Positions 21,695 to 33,104 of a DNA stretch of 64,000 nucleotides are shown piece by piece. A program made the position numbers and the translations under genes. Under the pieces are notes generated by a model. It did not search any database. It was not told the origin of the DNA and saw only the letters and a program-made list of their open reading frames with translations. The stretch comes from Agrostemma githago (lineage: Eukaryota; Streptophyta; Magnoliopsida; Caryophyllales; Caryophyllaceae), in NCBI GenBank assembly GCA_958450325.1, contig OY288241.1, forward strand, positions 37,314,778-37,378,777. The letters are read 5' to 3'. The first letter of the stretch is position 1; every line of letters begins with the position of its first letter.

Positions 21695-24008
21695 TGTAAA
21701 GTCACTAAGGTTCCAAACTAATATTAACCTGGAAGTGTCTCAGGGATTCAGTGAAGTCTTTCATACAAGGATATGTGCCTGGAATTATACTGAAGATATT
21801 TCTACTTCTCATCCCGATGGTTATTATGCTAATGTCTAAGATAGAAGGTTTCACCTCATTCTCATATTTGGAGAGAAGATCTGCGTCGAAATATCATTTG
21901 TTTATCCTTGTGAATGTGTTTCTTGGAAGCATTATTGCTGGAACAGCTTTTCAGCAACTTGACAAGTTCTTACATCAGTCCCCAACTGAGTTAAGTATTG
22001 TTTTTATCTCATAACATGGTACTTGGAACACCAATGTGAAATCTTGATTGGTATTTGTTAGGTTACTGATCCTTTGTAACATAAGTCACAATGAGGAATT
22101 AAAGATAATATGTATATAAAAACTCGACTATGGATTTTCTACTTGTCTATTCCCAAAACGCTCTGGGAGTATATGATCTCACTGTGATTATGATGCAATA
22201 ATGCTATTTCTTGCCTGAAACTCAATGCTTAAATCGATATCAATACGCCACACTTGTAATCAATATGCTCTTATTAGTGTGCATAGATTGTTGAAAGGTG
22301 TTATGACATTCACGATTCTTAATTATCTGATATTATATTGAGAAACACATGTTTCTGATGTTCTTGTCCTGCTTTTTCTACACTCGTCTGTTTTGCGTTC
22401 TTGCAGAATTCCTATAACCATTGGGGTGTCAATACCAATGAAAGCTACTTTCTTCATTACTTATGTTATGGTTGATGGTTGGGCTAGTGTTGCTGCTGAA
22501 GTCCTCAGATTAGTTCCTCTAGTATTGTTCCATATTAAGAATACAGTACTGGTTAAAACTGAACAAGACCTGGATGAAGCAATGGATCCTGGTTTCCTGG
22601 ACTTTCCTACATACGAGCCTCGGATTCAACTTTACTTTCTACTTGGACTTGTCTATTGTGTTGTCACACCGATACTTCTTCCTTTCATCACTGTCTTCTT
22701 TGCATTTGCTTACTTGGTTTTCCGACATCAGGTACAGTCTTCTTGCAGTATTTTGAACACATGCATACACACACACAAACACTTGTGGCATATACAGCCT
22801 ATTCATGATTATGGAGGAAATGTCCCTTTCAGTAGTTTTTTAGGCAACTGAAAACACCACTTATTCAGGGGTAGGAATTTAAGAGAGAAGTTGCCTTATA
22901 CTATCATGAAAACTTGGTCAGACAGTCTTGCACTCTCGCATGAGTTTTTCTAAAAACTCTCATATATTTCCATTGCTTCCTGATGAATTTTTTTGGGTGT
23001 CGTTCGTACAATTCATTTAATTAGCCCAGATACTTCAATATTTTAACGGGTGTTCTCCGTAGATTATTAATGTCTATGACCGGAAATATGAAAGTGCGGC
23101 TGCCTTCTGGCCAGATGTACATCGACGAATAATTATTGGTCTTGTGATATCACACCTTTTATTCCTGGGATTGCTGAGTACAAAAGGTGTGAAGACTTCT
23201 ACACCCTTGTTGGTTGCCCTCCCAGTATTGACGATTTGGTTCCATATAGTCTGTAAAGGTCGCTTTGAATCAGCATTTACCAGGTTTCCTTTGGAGGTTA
23301 GTCATTCTCATTGCAATTTTCTTTGCTTTTGTAAGGCACATATTCTGACTTCATTTAAATCTTGGAAATGGAACTCTCACTCTCACCATTCTTCTTGAAC
23401 TGCAAGTCTGCAACAACACACCCCGAGTTTTAAAGGCTCTCGCCTATGTTACTCAGATACATATGGTGGTCAGATTGTCGAATCGATTATTTTGTAATGT
23501 TCTTTTTGCTGTATTTGGATTTTTGGATTGCATTTTTGGTTAGGATATTGGACCAACTATTTTTTTTTGGTGAAGTATCTATGTTAATCGGATACACATG
23601 GTGCTCAAATACCCAACTATCTTCTGAAAAGTTTCAGTTTTGGTTTTAAAATGAAGTCGCTAATGCCTTGTCATATTAGAAGGAAAGAGAGTAGAGACTA
23701 ACAGTCTGGGAGACGTACTTAGTCTTCGGAATATACACAAACTGTTTGACTAAAAAAGTGTGCTGAATTCTGAACATATCTTGTTACAGGAAGCCATGAA
23801 AAAGGATACACTAGAAAGAGCAACCGACCCGACTTTGAACATAAGATCATATCTGTGCGATGCTTATCTTCATCCAGTTTTCAAGGGCGGCCAAATGTAT
23901 GTGCGACCACCGATGGATGAGGAGGAAGGTCTTCCCCTCGTCCCAACAAAGCGGTCTCAAAGAAGTAGCAAAGTAACTTCTCTGGCTAGTTCTGAAGCTA
24001 GTGTATAG
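15350..24008 (+). CDS. OSCA/CSC1-like calcium-permeable osmosensitive channel (11 coding exons)
   Basis: Predicted exons: 15350-15660, 16144-16293, 17185-17320, 18906-19007, 19187-19306, 19563-19643, 20112-20452, 21744-21989, 22407-22731, 23063-23296 and 23790-24008. They total 2265 bp (754 residues), all introns are GT-AG and the frame is kept throughout. The protein starts MADLDDIGISAAINLL and shows the family layout. An N-terminal membrane part (exons 1-3) is followed by a cytosolic loop region (exons 4-7) and a DUF221/RSN1_7TM pore region (exons 7-10), with a short hydrophilic tail (exon 11). OSCA proteins are dimeric mechanically or osmotically gated cation channels. The first ATG is chosen because it matches the conserved start of OSCA1-clade members. 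No stop or frameshift is seen, so this appears to be a working gene, the only one in the window. Known members are slightly longer (roughly 770 residues) because of a longer tail. Confidence 0.93.
16144..16293 (+). CDS. OSCA-like exon 2
   Basis: Begins after GCGCAG with a split Gly codon. Encodes LKIFVPIMVLALAVLLPVNW (second membrane segment) and the conserved FSNIDKLSISNIPPGS. Donor GTGAGA. Confidence 0.92.
   Translation, partial: VENICSNHGTSTCCSSTCELDGEDVGNFLRFDVQQYRQTLNFKYTTRIK
17185..17320 (+). CDS. OSCA-like exon 3
   Basis: Encodes RFWAHLCVAYASTFWTCYML (third membrane segment) and ends with the conserved RRPDQFT. Acceptor TATGCAG, donor GTAAGA. Confidence 0.92.
17972..18230 (+). repeat. 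Tandem duplication in OSCA intron 3
   Basis: Segment 17972-18093 is repeated, with a few differences, at 18109-18230 (offset 137 bp). Both end TTGTTATCTCTCAG, so each copy carries an acceptor-like CTCTCAG. Confidence 0.85.
18906..19007 (+). CDS. OSCA-like exon 4
   Basis: Encodes VLVRNVPSDPDESVSEHVEH and the conserved FFCVNHSDHYLLHQ, the start of the cytosolic PHM7_cyt region. Too short for a long open frame, but both splice sites are good (TTTTCAG, GTAGGG). Confidence 0.92.
19187..19306 (+). CDS. OSCA-like exon 5
   Basis: Encodes VVYNANKLASLVEKKKSMRN and a basic stretch ending KPTIK, part of the cytosolic loop. Acceptor TTATAG, donor GTATCT. Confidence 0.9.
19563..19643 (+). CDS. OSCA-like exon 6
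   Basis: 27 codons, encoding TGFWGLWGTRVDAIDYYTKE, which matches the family's GFLGLWG-VDAI-Y motif. Acceptor GCTTATAG, donor GTATCT. Confidence 0.9.
20112..20452 (+). CDS. OSCA-like exon 7
   Basis: End of the cytosolic region (PTAFVSFKSRWGAAVCAQTQ, then WAPEPSDVYWNNLAIPY) and the next membrane segment (MAVALFFLIFFFMVPITFVQ). Donor GTAAGT after a split Lys codon. Confidence 0.93.
20833..21124. repeat. MITE-like inverted repeats in OSCA intron 7
   Basis: Two related heads, GGGGTCCGTTTGGATAGAG (20833) and GGGTGTGTTTGGATAGAG (21031). The segment 21031-21124 ends CTACCCAAACAAGGCC, an imperfect inverse of the head. No clear target duplication found, so the family is uncertain (hAT-like by look). 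Confidence 0.35.
21641..21687. repeat. (TA)n microsatellite in OSCA intron 7
   Basis: About 23 TA units just upstream of exon 8. Confidence 0.95.
21744..21989 (+). CDS. OSCA-like exon 8
   Basis: Begins after GTCTCAG. Two membrane segments: around VPGIILKIFLLLIPMVIMLM and around FILVNVFLGSIIAGTAF, with the conserved SKIEGFTSFSYLERRSA between. Donor GTTAAG after two bases of a Glu codon. Confidence 0.92.
22407..22731 (+). CDS. OSCA-like exon 9
   Basis: Core of the pore region: GVSIPMKATFFITYVMVDGW, then PRIQLYFLLGLVYCVVTPIL and the following hydrophobic segment to FRHQ. Acceptor TTGCAG, donor GTACAG. Confidence 0.93.
23063..23296 (+). CDS. OSCA-like exon 10
   Basis: Encodes IINVYDRKYESAAAFWPDVH and the last two membrane segments (GLVISHLLFLGLL and PLLVALPVLTIWFH), then CKGRFESAFTRFPLE. 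Donor GTTAGT. Confidence 0.92.
23790..24008 (+). CDS. OSCA-like exon 11 and stop
   Basis: Encodes EAMKKDTLERATDPTLNIRS, YLHPVFKGG and a Ser/Lys-rich tail ending SSEASV, then TAG. Acceptor TTACAG. Confidence 0.92.
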   Translation, partial: EAMKKDTLERATDPTLNIRSYLCDAYLHPVFKGGQMYVRPPMDEEEGLPLVPTKRSQRSSKVTSLASSEASV

Positions 24009-25512
24009 TTTTGTGTAAATAACATTAGTAAACAATATCTAGTTTCTGATCTGTGTATGGAGGCGGCAACTCGGGTATTCTTCATGAAAACATTAGTAAA
24101 CTTTGCTACTTCATGAAATTTACTCCGTATGATTTAAAAAAAATCTAACTCGGGTATTCTTCATTATCCCACATTCAATTTTCCGACCACATTCCCATTG
24201 AGTTTAATCCGAACCTGGTACAAGATAAAAGTAGGCCATATAAAATTATAAATTAGAAAAAATTGATAAGACGATACCACCTTTGTAAATCTTTCACAAA
24301 TTATACCAACTTTGTAAATCTTTCACAAATTATACCACCTTTGTAAATCTTTCACAAATTATACCACCTTTCAATAATCTCAAAATGATATTACCTTTCT
24401 GCACTATCTTCTTAAAAACAATTCTCTTATAAAATTTACTTGTAATGGCAGATAACGTAACTTGCATATTACGGAGTAATATGATTGTTGAATTTCATGG
24501 CTGGTAATTTTATTATCTTAATACCATTACAACAAACTACTATCCATTTTTTTGCAAGTCATTGCAACAAAAAAATAATTTTATTGTAAGTAAAACATTA
24601 TTGTATCACAAGCAAAAACATATAACTTTCCTTATTTGTAAACAGCTCCTAAAAGAATAACGAAGTATAATTTATACTCCTATACGCGATATAGTATCGA
24701 TTGTCCGTCGTGTTCTCAAAAACACCAAATGACAGTTTGACGGGCTATCCAATGACGTCAACGACTTGTCAAAATTTAAACGATAGTCCGTTGTTTTCCT
24801 ATGTCGGCCCATCAATGGTCTTTTTCGGCCCATAAATGATAGTATCGGGTCAGCGGGTCAGCTACGGCTCTGACAATAATGTAAACTAAAACCCAGACCC
24901 ATTTTTCTTATATGAGATCCGTACCTGACCCAAACTCATCGTGTCTGGAAAAAATGAGACCCAAACCCAACACATTTAGGGGTGAACCATCGAGATAGAA
25001 CCAAACACATACCGGTCCGGTCTCGTCCATACTTAAAAAAATAAAATAAAATTACGGCTCTGTCTGATCCAACCCGGACCGTAAGGAGTCCGGTCCGGTC
25101 CGGGCCCTTTCTAACCGGCTCGGTCTTCGGGTTTGGATTTGTTTTCGGATGATCGATCTTCGGGTCTATCCGGTCTTGTCTGGTTTGGGTTGAACCGTAA
25201 ACTCCCATAAACCCATTTAGGCCTGACCCGCTGGAGGGATAATATTTCGGGTCGGGTCCTAGAAATATGTGTATATTTAGTAATTTATTGCTTAGCAGGT
25301 TTTTGATACTACTTAAAGGTGATATCATTTTGGGGTTTAGTAAGAGCCATTAAGTTTGGAATCTGAGGGGCTGGATATTTATTATTAACAACGAATGGAA
25401 GGCAAACTTAACCGGATCGAGATCGTTCATAATTATGTGAAACTTAGAACGAATACGGTGGTTTTGCCTTATGAAGTGAACACTGAACACTAGACAAAAG
25501 GAAAAAGTGGAA
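24009..25512. other. Downstream flank of the OSCA-like gene
   Basis: 3' UTR (TAAATAA near 24018 is a possible weak poly(A) signal), then intergenic DNA. Holds a 29-bp tandem repeat (24275-24370) and a GGTCCGG-rich degenerate repeat (about 24930-25260) whose long open frame on the minus strand is low in complexity and not a recognised protein. Confidence 0.5.
24275..24370. repeat. 29-bp tandem repeat, about three copies
   Basis: TTTGTAAATCTTTCACAAAT recurs at 24282, 24311 and 24340, an exact 29-bp period. Confidence 0.9.
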
Positions 25513-25522
25513 TAAACAATGG

Positions 25523-26713
25523 GCGAAAATTACACATTACAACCTTATAAAAATCAGTTTTTTGTCGTTACAACCTTATAAAATTTTTCTTTTCAATTAC
25601 TACCTAATAAAGTACTTTTCATTTGCAATTGCTACCTTTAATGAACTCCGGTAGGTTAGTAAGCTAATTTCCGTCCCAAATTAGATTACGTCTAATTTTA
25701 TGACCATTTTGCCCTTGACTCAGTATACTCTTTCCCCAACCTTTATCTCTCTTACAACACCTCTTAAAAATTGTATTGCTCTTCAATTGCTTCACTCTTC
25801 AATTCAATTTTTGCAGTCTTCAATTTCTTCATCCTCTCTATCGTTTATACTCTTCAATTTCTTCATCCAATTTTCGCCGTCATTAGTGCATGTAGTTTAT
25901 TGTTGTGTACGAACAAGATATGTAACCCTAATTCATGATTCTGTACTTTGCAAAATTTCTGTTAACCTAGAATTTAGGGCTTGTGAAAATTTAGGGTTTA
26001 TCCCTAATTCCCTTTATTATGCGTCTAAATGTTGCAAGTTAACGGTGAATGGTTGAATATCCATATCTACAAAAAATTGAATAGCAAAAGCAACATAGCT
26101 GACATTAGGCGAAACAAAATCAACAACAAATTGGAGAAACCCTAAAAATTGAAATTATCTAATTGACAACCACATTTGGCTCTCAACATGCTAATGAACT
26201 ACAATAACACTATAACTACACTTAATTCATATTAGAAAGACTAAAATTAAATGCAAATCTGGGTTTCGTGTGAAGAATCGATTCAAAACCCTAAATTAAC
26301 GAAAAACCCCTAAACTAACGAAAAAACCCTAAATTAACACAGGATTTGGGGCCACTTGCTTGCAGATATGTCGTTCCCTTCAATTGCGCCAGAATTTGAT
26401 ATGAATTTTGGATTCAATTGGAAAATTAATTAGGGTTTAGTGGATGATGATTGAAGAGAAAGGTACGGAGTGAGTAGTGTAGGAGGTGAGTAAAAGGGGT
26501 TAAAGGAGTAAAAAGAAGATTTTAACATCAAAGGTATTTTCGTCATTTAACAACTTCGCTAACGAAAAATAGCTTACTAACCCGCCGGAGTTCATTAAAG
26601 GTAGCAATTGCAAATGAAAAGTGCTTTATTAGGTAGTAATTGAAAAGAAAATTTTTATAAGATTGTAATTAGAAAAAACTGATTTTTATAAGGTTGTAAG
26701 GTGTAATTTTCGC
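25523..26713. mobile_element. Non-autonomous Mutator-like (MULE) foldback element
   Basis: Long terminal inverted repeats of roughly 150-165 bp: the left arm starts GCGAAAATTACAC at 25523, and the right arm ends GTGTAATTTTCGC at 26713. The 10 bp TAAACAATGG occur on both sides (25513-25522, 26714-26723). Long arms with a 9-11-bp duplication are typical of Mutator-like elements. The interior has no transposase. The longest frame (118 codons, 25700-26056) is low in complexity. Confidence 0.9.
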
Positions 26714-26779
26714 TAAACAATGGTATGAGATCTTTAAGGGGGAGATACAACGGAATATGATTATAATCAGTACAATTTG

Positions 26780-27080
26780 AAAGAGTTTGTATCAGTTGAT
26801 GCTATTTATTGGAAACTTTGGCAAAAAATTGAATGGATCGCTGAAGGTGATATATGTACATGATGGGAGTTGGTATCAAGACATTAAAATTATCGGGAAC
26901 ACTATCCGAGATCATTTTAAAGAAATCTTCAAAGTGGGTAATGCCTCGGAAGAATTTGAAACCTATAACAACTCAAATGCAAATGCAAGATTCTTTGACC
27001 CAGTGAGAAATTGTTCAAGGGAAGATTATAAAGATAGACTGTAAAACTTTCACCGTCAAAGAGATGCAAGAACCCTTTAT
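26780..27080 (+). pseudogene. Possible LINE reverse-transcriptase region relic
   Basis: Shifted frames read YWKLWQKIEWIAEGDICT and then DGSWYQDIKIIGNTIRDHFK. These resemble the EGD-NTK and W-x(n)-I-x-FF stretches that precede the reverse-transcriptase core in plant L1-like elements. Both frames break quickly. Assignment is by motif resemblance only. Confidence 0.4.
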
Positions 27081-27088
27081 AATAAAAC

Positions 27089-27116
27089 TAATTGGAAAGT
27101 CCGTGCGATGCACGTG
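27089..27116 (-). other. Helitron-like 3' terminal hairpin
   Basis: CGTGC-GAT-GCACG forms a short perfect hairpin a few bases inside ACTAAT, like rolling-circle transposon 3' ends read on the minus strand. The terminal CTRR is imperfect and no matching 5' end was found. Confidence 0.35.
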
Positions 27117-28364
27117 TCGATTTTTAGTGACAATGATTATGATACCAAGTCAGAGGATTGCATAAATTTGTGAGACTACGCAACAGTACAGTTGAAAGCA
27201 AGTGTCGAAGGTAAGAGTATGTCTAATGAGTTTTTTGGGAGGTCATGTATGCGGTAAACGTCAAATTAAAGCATAGCGTGCATTGTATTTAAAACTCGTA
27301 ATATCGACAATACTACCGAGTACTTCCTCCTTTCTTCTATCTTCTTCCATATTCTATTTTCATCCATCTTTCTATCTTCTTTCTATTGCAAATAATTTTT
27401 ATTTGGTCCAACTTTTTTACTATATTAATCCTACTTTTTACTTATAACTACAACTATAGAAAGGGAGAAATATTTAATTTATACATATGATATTATTCTT
27501 TCAATGACATTATTCTTTCAATGTGAGATAATTTTACTTAATTTATAGTCTTAAAAGCTTTTTAATTGTTGTCGATATTTAAGGACAAATTATTGATAAA
27601 CGGCATTTTAGTGATTATTTTATCTACATTTATTTAATTATTCAGGTCGATTTTGTGTGCTTAATTGATATTATAGCTCAATATACGTTTTTATACGATA
27701 TTAAGTGTTAATTAATCGCTTTAGTTATAATTATCGTAATAATTGTTATTTTCCGAGAATTTGGTAATGCTTTGTCTCGTGTGTATTTTTGTAGGTACCG
27801 TTTGAAGAAATGACCGAGTGAAAACGAGAAAAAAAAACGAGTAAAATCGGGTCAAAGAACATAGCGGGTCAAGCATATTAAAGTCAAAGGCTTGATCAGA
27901 CTGTCTTGAGTTGACGATATCTCACTCATACAACGTCGGAATTAAGTGATTGAAGATGCGTTGGAAAGCTAAGTTCGAGACCTACAAGTTTGTAGAAGAT
28001 AGCAAGACTCAATTCTATTAGTTAACGGGTAAAAAACGAGCTACAAAGCAGCAGCTATTGAATCGAAATGAAAGTCGGGCCAAAATACCAAATTAGAGAG
28101 GTGGACTGCCGGCCCAATATTAAAAGAAAGGGTGAGGGCTGATTTGAGGGAGTGGGCCAGCAACACAAAGGGTAGGAAAAAGGTGGAGTGTAGTAGTCCA
28201 CGAAAAAAAGAAAGGAGGGTTGGAGAGCATGGGGGACACGTAGCAAGCATTAAAAAAAGGAGTAGATTGAGAGAGGGGGCCGCATGGTAGAGGGGAGTAA
28301 CACGAAGCAGCAGCAGTCCGTAGGCGGCAGTAGTGTAGCTTTAGGATGTCCTCTTAATTCTTCA
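27117..28364. other. Old repeat DNA interrupted by the Helitron (left part)
   Basis: No gene. From about 27640 the text resembles a degraded gypsy LTR or leader. It would continue at 32476 if the Helitron were removed. Not classified further. Confidence 0.3.
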
Positions 28365-31300
28365 CTAGTGTTACCCCGTGCACGTTTGCATATTTCTAAG
28401 TTGAGTTTATACTGACAGAATAATATTTTGTAACATCGAATTGGTTTATGTTTAATATGATTGAGATGGAATACCTTGTATAACTGTATTTAATTGGAAC
28501 AAATTGAAATGTTACAAAGCAACTAATATAATAAACATTAGTAGAAATATATTATACAGTAGGATGAAATAATTAGGACATCGACTCCAATTTAATTGTC
28601 TTAAACATACTCAAAAACTTCTTTATAGACTACATTTTTTGTACTATTAGATAACAATTTATCCTTGTCATATATGAGTATCTTCAGCCCCTTTTTGCTA
28701 GTAACCTTCGATAAAGCCACATAAAGTTGTCCGTGCGTAAATACAGGGCGTGGAAGATATAAGCCCACGTGGGCTAATAAGGACTGCCCTTGGCTCTTAT
28801 TGATAGTCATCGCAAAACATACTGTTATCGAAAACTGTCTTCTATTGAAATGAACCTGAAATTTGGTAGTGTCTGATGGGGTAAGTGTTAAACAGGCAAT
28901 ATGAACCTTATCATCTTTGTTACTACTTGACAACACCATGGCTCTAATCACTCGAGTACCTAAATCAGTTACCAATAATCTTGTGTCATTACATAATCCT
29001 TGCGATTAATCAATGTTTCTCAGGAGCATAACCATTGTACCAACCTTCAACTTAAGCTCATGATTTGGAAGACCGGAACACTTAATACCAATTAAAAATT
29101 CTGTGGAGTATAGATTGTGTCCCGTAAAATTCCCCTCATCTTTGCAGACCTCATCAAAGCTAAAGTAAATTTTTTCTGCTCCAGGAAACATATTCATTAA
29201 CCAATTCAACAATCTTGTGGGTTGGTGCAAGGGCGACCCTCTCTTGAAGATAATCGGGGTTTCGTAATTCGGTTTGAAGAGATGGGTATGTGCTCTCAAC
29301 AATGGAAACAATAGGATTCATCCCATGGTCAATTTATATATCAGGTGGCAACTCAACGTCAACTTTCCCATCATTTCGGTCTCCAGCTAAACCGTCTCCA
29401 ATTTTCAGAATCCATCAGAGAATTCACGAACCTCTAGAATATTTTTTGTCAACATTAGCACCTAGTAATGACATAAGTGTGTAATGTTCAGTTAAATATG
29501 GTATTTTAACGGTAGTAGTTATATATCATGGTCTTTGTAAAAAATTAAGTAACAGACATGCAATGTACCTTGCATGAAGACCAAAGATATGATGAGCACA
29601 AAGACGCGTGCACAATGTCCGATCAACCTTTTGGGACAACGGGAAGAATTTATCGGAAATCACCACCAAAAACAACTACCTTATCACCGAATGGCGTGGT
29701 TTGCGTTCGAACCACAAATGACGTCTCTTAAACTCTTATCAAGGGCCTCAGAGGCATGGTTGCGCGTCACTGGTTCTTCATCCCATATGATTAGTTTAGT
29801 GTAAATCAAAAGCTCTGTCAAATCAGTACCTGGTTTAATCCTAGGGCATGTGGAGTTCTCTGAAACATTCAGTTGAATACCAAATCTCGAGTGCGTTGTT
29901 CGACCACCAGGAAGATATGGACGCAATGCCGCTAGACGCCACAAAAAGGACAACGTCTCCAACGCTTCATATGGCAGCACTTAAGGTCCTCCAAATGAAT
30001 GTCTTACCTGTGTCTTCATATCCATTTACAAAGAAACACCTCCCCGACATTCATTAACAACCTCCATTATCTCATTGTACACTAATAGTTGTTGTTGAGT
30101 CATTGTGGCTAACAATCGGAGATGTTCCTCCCGTAAAGAAGCTTTATCATAGGATAACTCATCTAACAGTAAGGTATTAGAATGATAAGATGTGGAGGAA
30201 TTCGGTAGCGGCATACCTTCAAACTTTCTTAAAGTGCTTACCATCACGCTGAAGAGATGCTTCAATTTCTAATAGTGTGTAGTTCTTAAGTTCATCGTTA
30301 CTGAGTTTCAAGTCTGCAAGATTTAAACTAAAATTATTGTTCGTATAGGCCATTTCAGATTACCATGAGCTATATTACAAAATATGATTCGGTATATAAC
30401 ATTTTAACAAAATATGTAGAGTATGCACTTACCTTGGTTTCTTAATAATCTCCGTTGTTTATACAGGATGTCATCTCTAAGCAGCATCCATGTTTCATTC
30501 CACACCCTAGTTGGCATCGAAATGGTGTTTGATAACAACAATGTTATGAATAGATTTCGCACGTAAAACGTAGATCCCCATTCACTTGCTTCTCGTATAG
30601 CATCTATGTACTCATTGTCATCTCCAAGCAAACCAAGAGCATAACACGCTTCTCTAAAAGTGGCATACACAACCCCGTCAACTATCCTTATATCATCGTA
30701 ATCTTTGGGTCCTTTAACAAAATTGAGCAATGTCCTCATGTAATATAAGTCACCACAACTTGGTGAGACATGATGCATTCTCCCAATAGCAAACCCACGT
30801 TGTCTTGGAGACCAAGCTCGATTGGGATGTTTCCAAACAAACTTGGTTGGAAACTGAGTGTACAAAAAAATTTTAGCGACTTCGTTTGAGCTGTTACAAT
30901 CCATCCAAGCTAAAATTTTTGACATACCAACTGTAGGATTGTCAATTACTGCGTCAATGGGGTCTTTGTCATTAAAAATGACGTTTTGTTCATCGAAAAG
31001 GTGAAAACGCAGCCTTTCAACAGGAGGTGTCCTAAAATGAATTGGAAATCCAAAAATTCTCCACACGGCCTCACACGATGATATATAACGACAATCATGT
31101 AATTTTTATATTTCGTCTAATTGATTGGGAAGTCATCCTTTTTCTCTTTAACAATTGATGTTGATCCTTATCTCAAACGACACGCATGGATGTGGTGTTG
31201 CTATATTGTATCCATTGTTGAGCATGATCAGAAATTTGTCGATCTTATAGTTTTTCCATTGAAGACTTGAATCAAATCCTTTGTTGATGTCATTTGAATA

Positions 31301-32475
31301 ATGTCTCCCTTCAAAAGTTTTTAAGGTAATTAATTGCATTTATCTATGGTGTGATATATAGTAAAATGAATAACATGTAATTAATTTTTTTTTTGTCAAT
31401 TCATGTAATTACCTCTTCATCAACCAATAATATCTCTAGAGATACATAGTCTTCTACTCCTTTGTTTTTCAAATTCTCTTTTTTCCATTTTCGAACAATT
31501 CTTCCTTTCAAATGGACGCCAAATACTTCTCTTTTTAGTTTACAAATTAGTATTTTTTCGGTTGCATGTAACATTTTGATATTATTTTTCTTGGTGTTTT
31601 GAATGACAATTACTCCCGTTAAATGGGAAACTTATAACTTAAGATAGGTGGTTTTTTTTGGTGGGGTCATGGGTAGTTAACAATGTTAGTTTTTCAGAAG
31701 TTAAATAATATTAGTGGGGGTCATGGGTAGTTAACTTTAGGAGTTAACTAAGTTAGCTGTTAATATGTTATTAATTTTTATTAATTTATACTGTTTAACT
31801 AAGAATTACTTTGTAGTTATTACTCTTTATTAATCTTTATTGATCTTTACTAATCTGTTATTTTTATGCAGATTGGGATTGACGATGATAAATATTAGTT
31901 TATACTGTTTGACTAAGAATTACTTTGTAGTTACGTTTTGTCACCCGACGTTATTGGTTTGGCGGCATATAGTGTAATCGTCTATAAATAATAGATGAGT
32001 TACCTTTATGTCACCCTAATAAATTCGGAACGGCGGCAACTCGTAATCGAAAAAAATTGTTAAGTTAAAATGTCTGGTAGCTTACGTGTTGCAACCCTAA
32101 TAAAGCGGAGAATGTAGCAGCCATAATAGTTGCCGACGTATCACATTGTACGTGTACATTTTATCTTTAATATTTATTTATTTTTATTGCCATATTTATA
32201 TTTACATTTGTAGTTTTTAATGTATAAGAAAAAATTATGTTGTTTGTAAATTTGTAATGTATAAGAAAATTGGGTATATTACTTAATTATTTAATTTAGA
32301 TATAAAATTATTTGTAAATTTTATATGTGAAAGTGTTGTTAGTATTAAGCAAAAGAAACGAATTGAAGAGTAGTTTTTTCAAGATGATGTCATCATGACA
32401 TCATTCCATACAAATTTTACACTAATTGTTGATGTCATCCATACTAAGATGGTTGTGCTTTTAATAAATAGAGGA
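28365..32475 (-). mobile_element. Decayed Helitron
   Basis: On the minus strand the 5' end reads TCCTCTATTTATTAAAAGCA (from 32475). The 3' end reads GTGCACGGGGTAACACTAG (to 28365), ending CTAG as Helitrons do. It is flanked by A (28364) and T (32476), the A/T target of this class. Helicase remnants fill 28601-31340. The Rep (HUH) domain is missing and 31340-32475 is AT-rich non-coding, so the copy is internally deleted and dead. Confidence 0.8.
28601..31340 (-). pseudogene. Helitron Rep/Helicase remnant (PIF1-like helicase)
   Basis: Five or more broken minus-strand frames follow the order of a Helitron protein. 31066-30404 is the linker upstream of the helicase (RIFGFPIHFRTPPVERLRFH, then VKGP and YATFREACYALGLL). 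30265-30026 leads to the Walker A motif NGYEDTGKT (about 30000-30026, in a shifted frame). 29980-29684 carries PGGRTTHSRF and the Walker B-like IIWDEEP. 29311-29006 and 28975-28601 give the C-terminal part with INKSQGQSL and LYVALSKVTS. Frameshifts, stops and the absent HUH nuclease rule out activity. Confidence 0.85.
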
Positions 32476-33104
32476 TTTTATTAGTCTTAATCTAGATTAT
32501 ATTAGTCTTTATAACTTGGGTTAATCTCCAGCACTAGTATTTTTCTTCATTTTATGAAATTCTCCATTCAAGTTTGGTACAATTTCTTCTCTTTTTCATT
32601 ATTGTTTATCTTTATTGTTTATTAGTTTAAGTTAATTTTATTGTTTAATTAGTTTAAAGTTTGCATCTTTATGAGTTATTTATGTTTATTATTATGATTA
32701 GAGTACTGAATAGTTTAATTATAATCATGTTTGAGTAGTTAATTTCTAGGGTTGAGTAAGACTTGGTTTGTCTCATTTTGTGGGTTTGTTGTGTGTTTAC
32801 GGACTTTGTCGACTTATTGTTGGTATTCTCCATTGATTGCGATTTTTTTATGATTTACTTGTCTTGGCCGCGATGGATGAATTATATTTTGTTAACCTTT
32901 CTTTGGGGTGGGTTGACCTAGTAATAATTGCGAGAGCCCGTTATTAGGACCGTCCCGGGTAGATAGAGACTCGAGAGAGGTCATTTATCTTCCTAATTAC
33001 CGACCTTAATCGACTCGTTTGTGAACTTCGATAACTCCCTTGAGACTACCTCGTTGACCTTGACCCTAGTCTTTTTATCGTATTTATTTCGTTTGTTTGT
33101 TAGA
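32476..33104. other. Old repeat DNA (right part, beyond the Helitron)
   Basis: AT-rich, no gene. Probably continuous with the DNA left of 28364 before Helitron insertion. Confidence 0.3.

Noticed and set aside
24936..25328. 130-codon frame with repeated DRTG/GPDR text
   Set aside because: It is a GGTCCGG-rich degenerate DNA repeat with open frames on that account, and no known domain.
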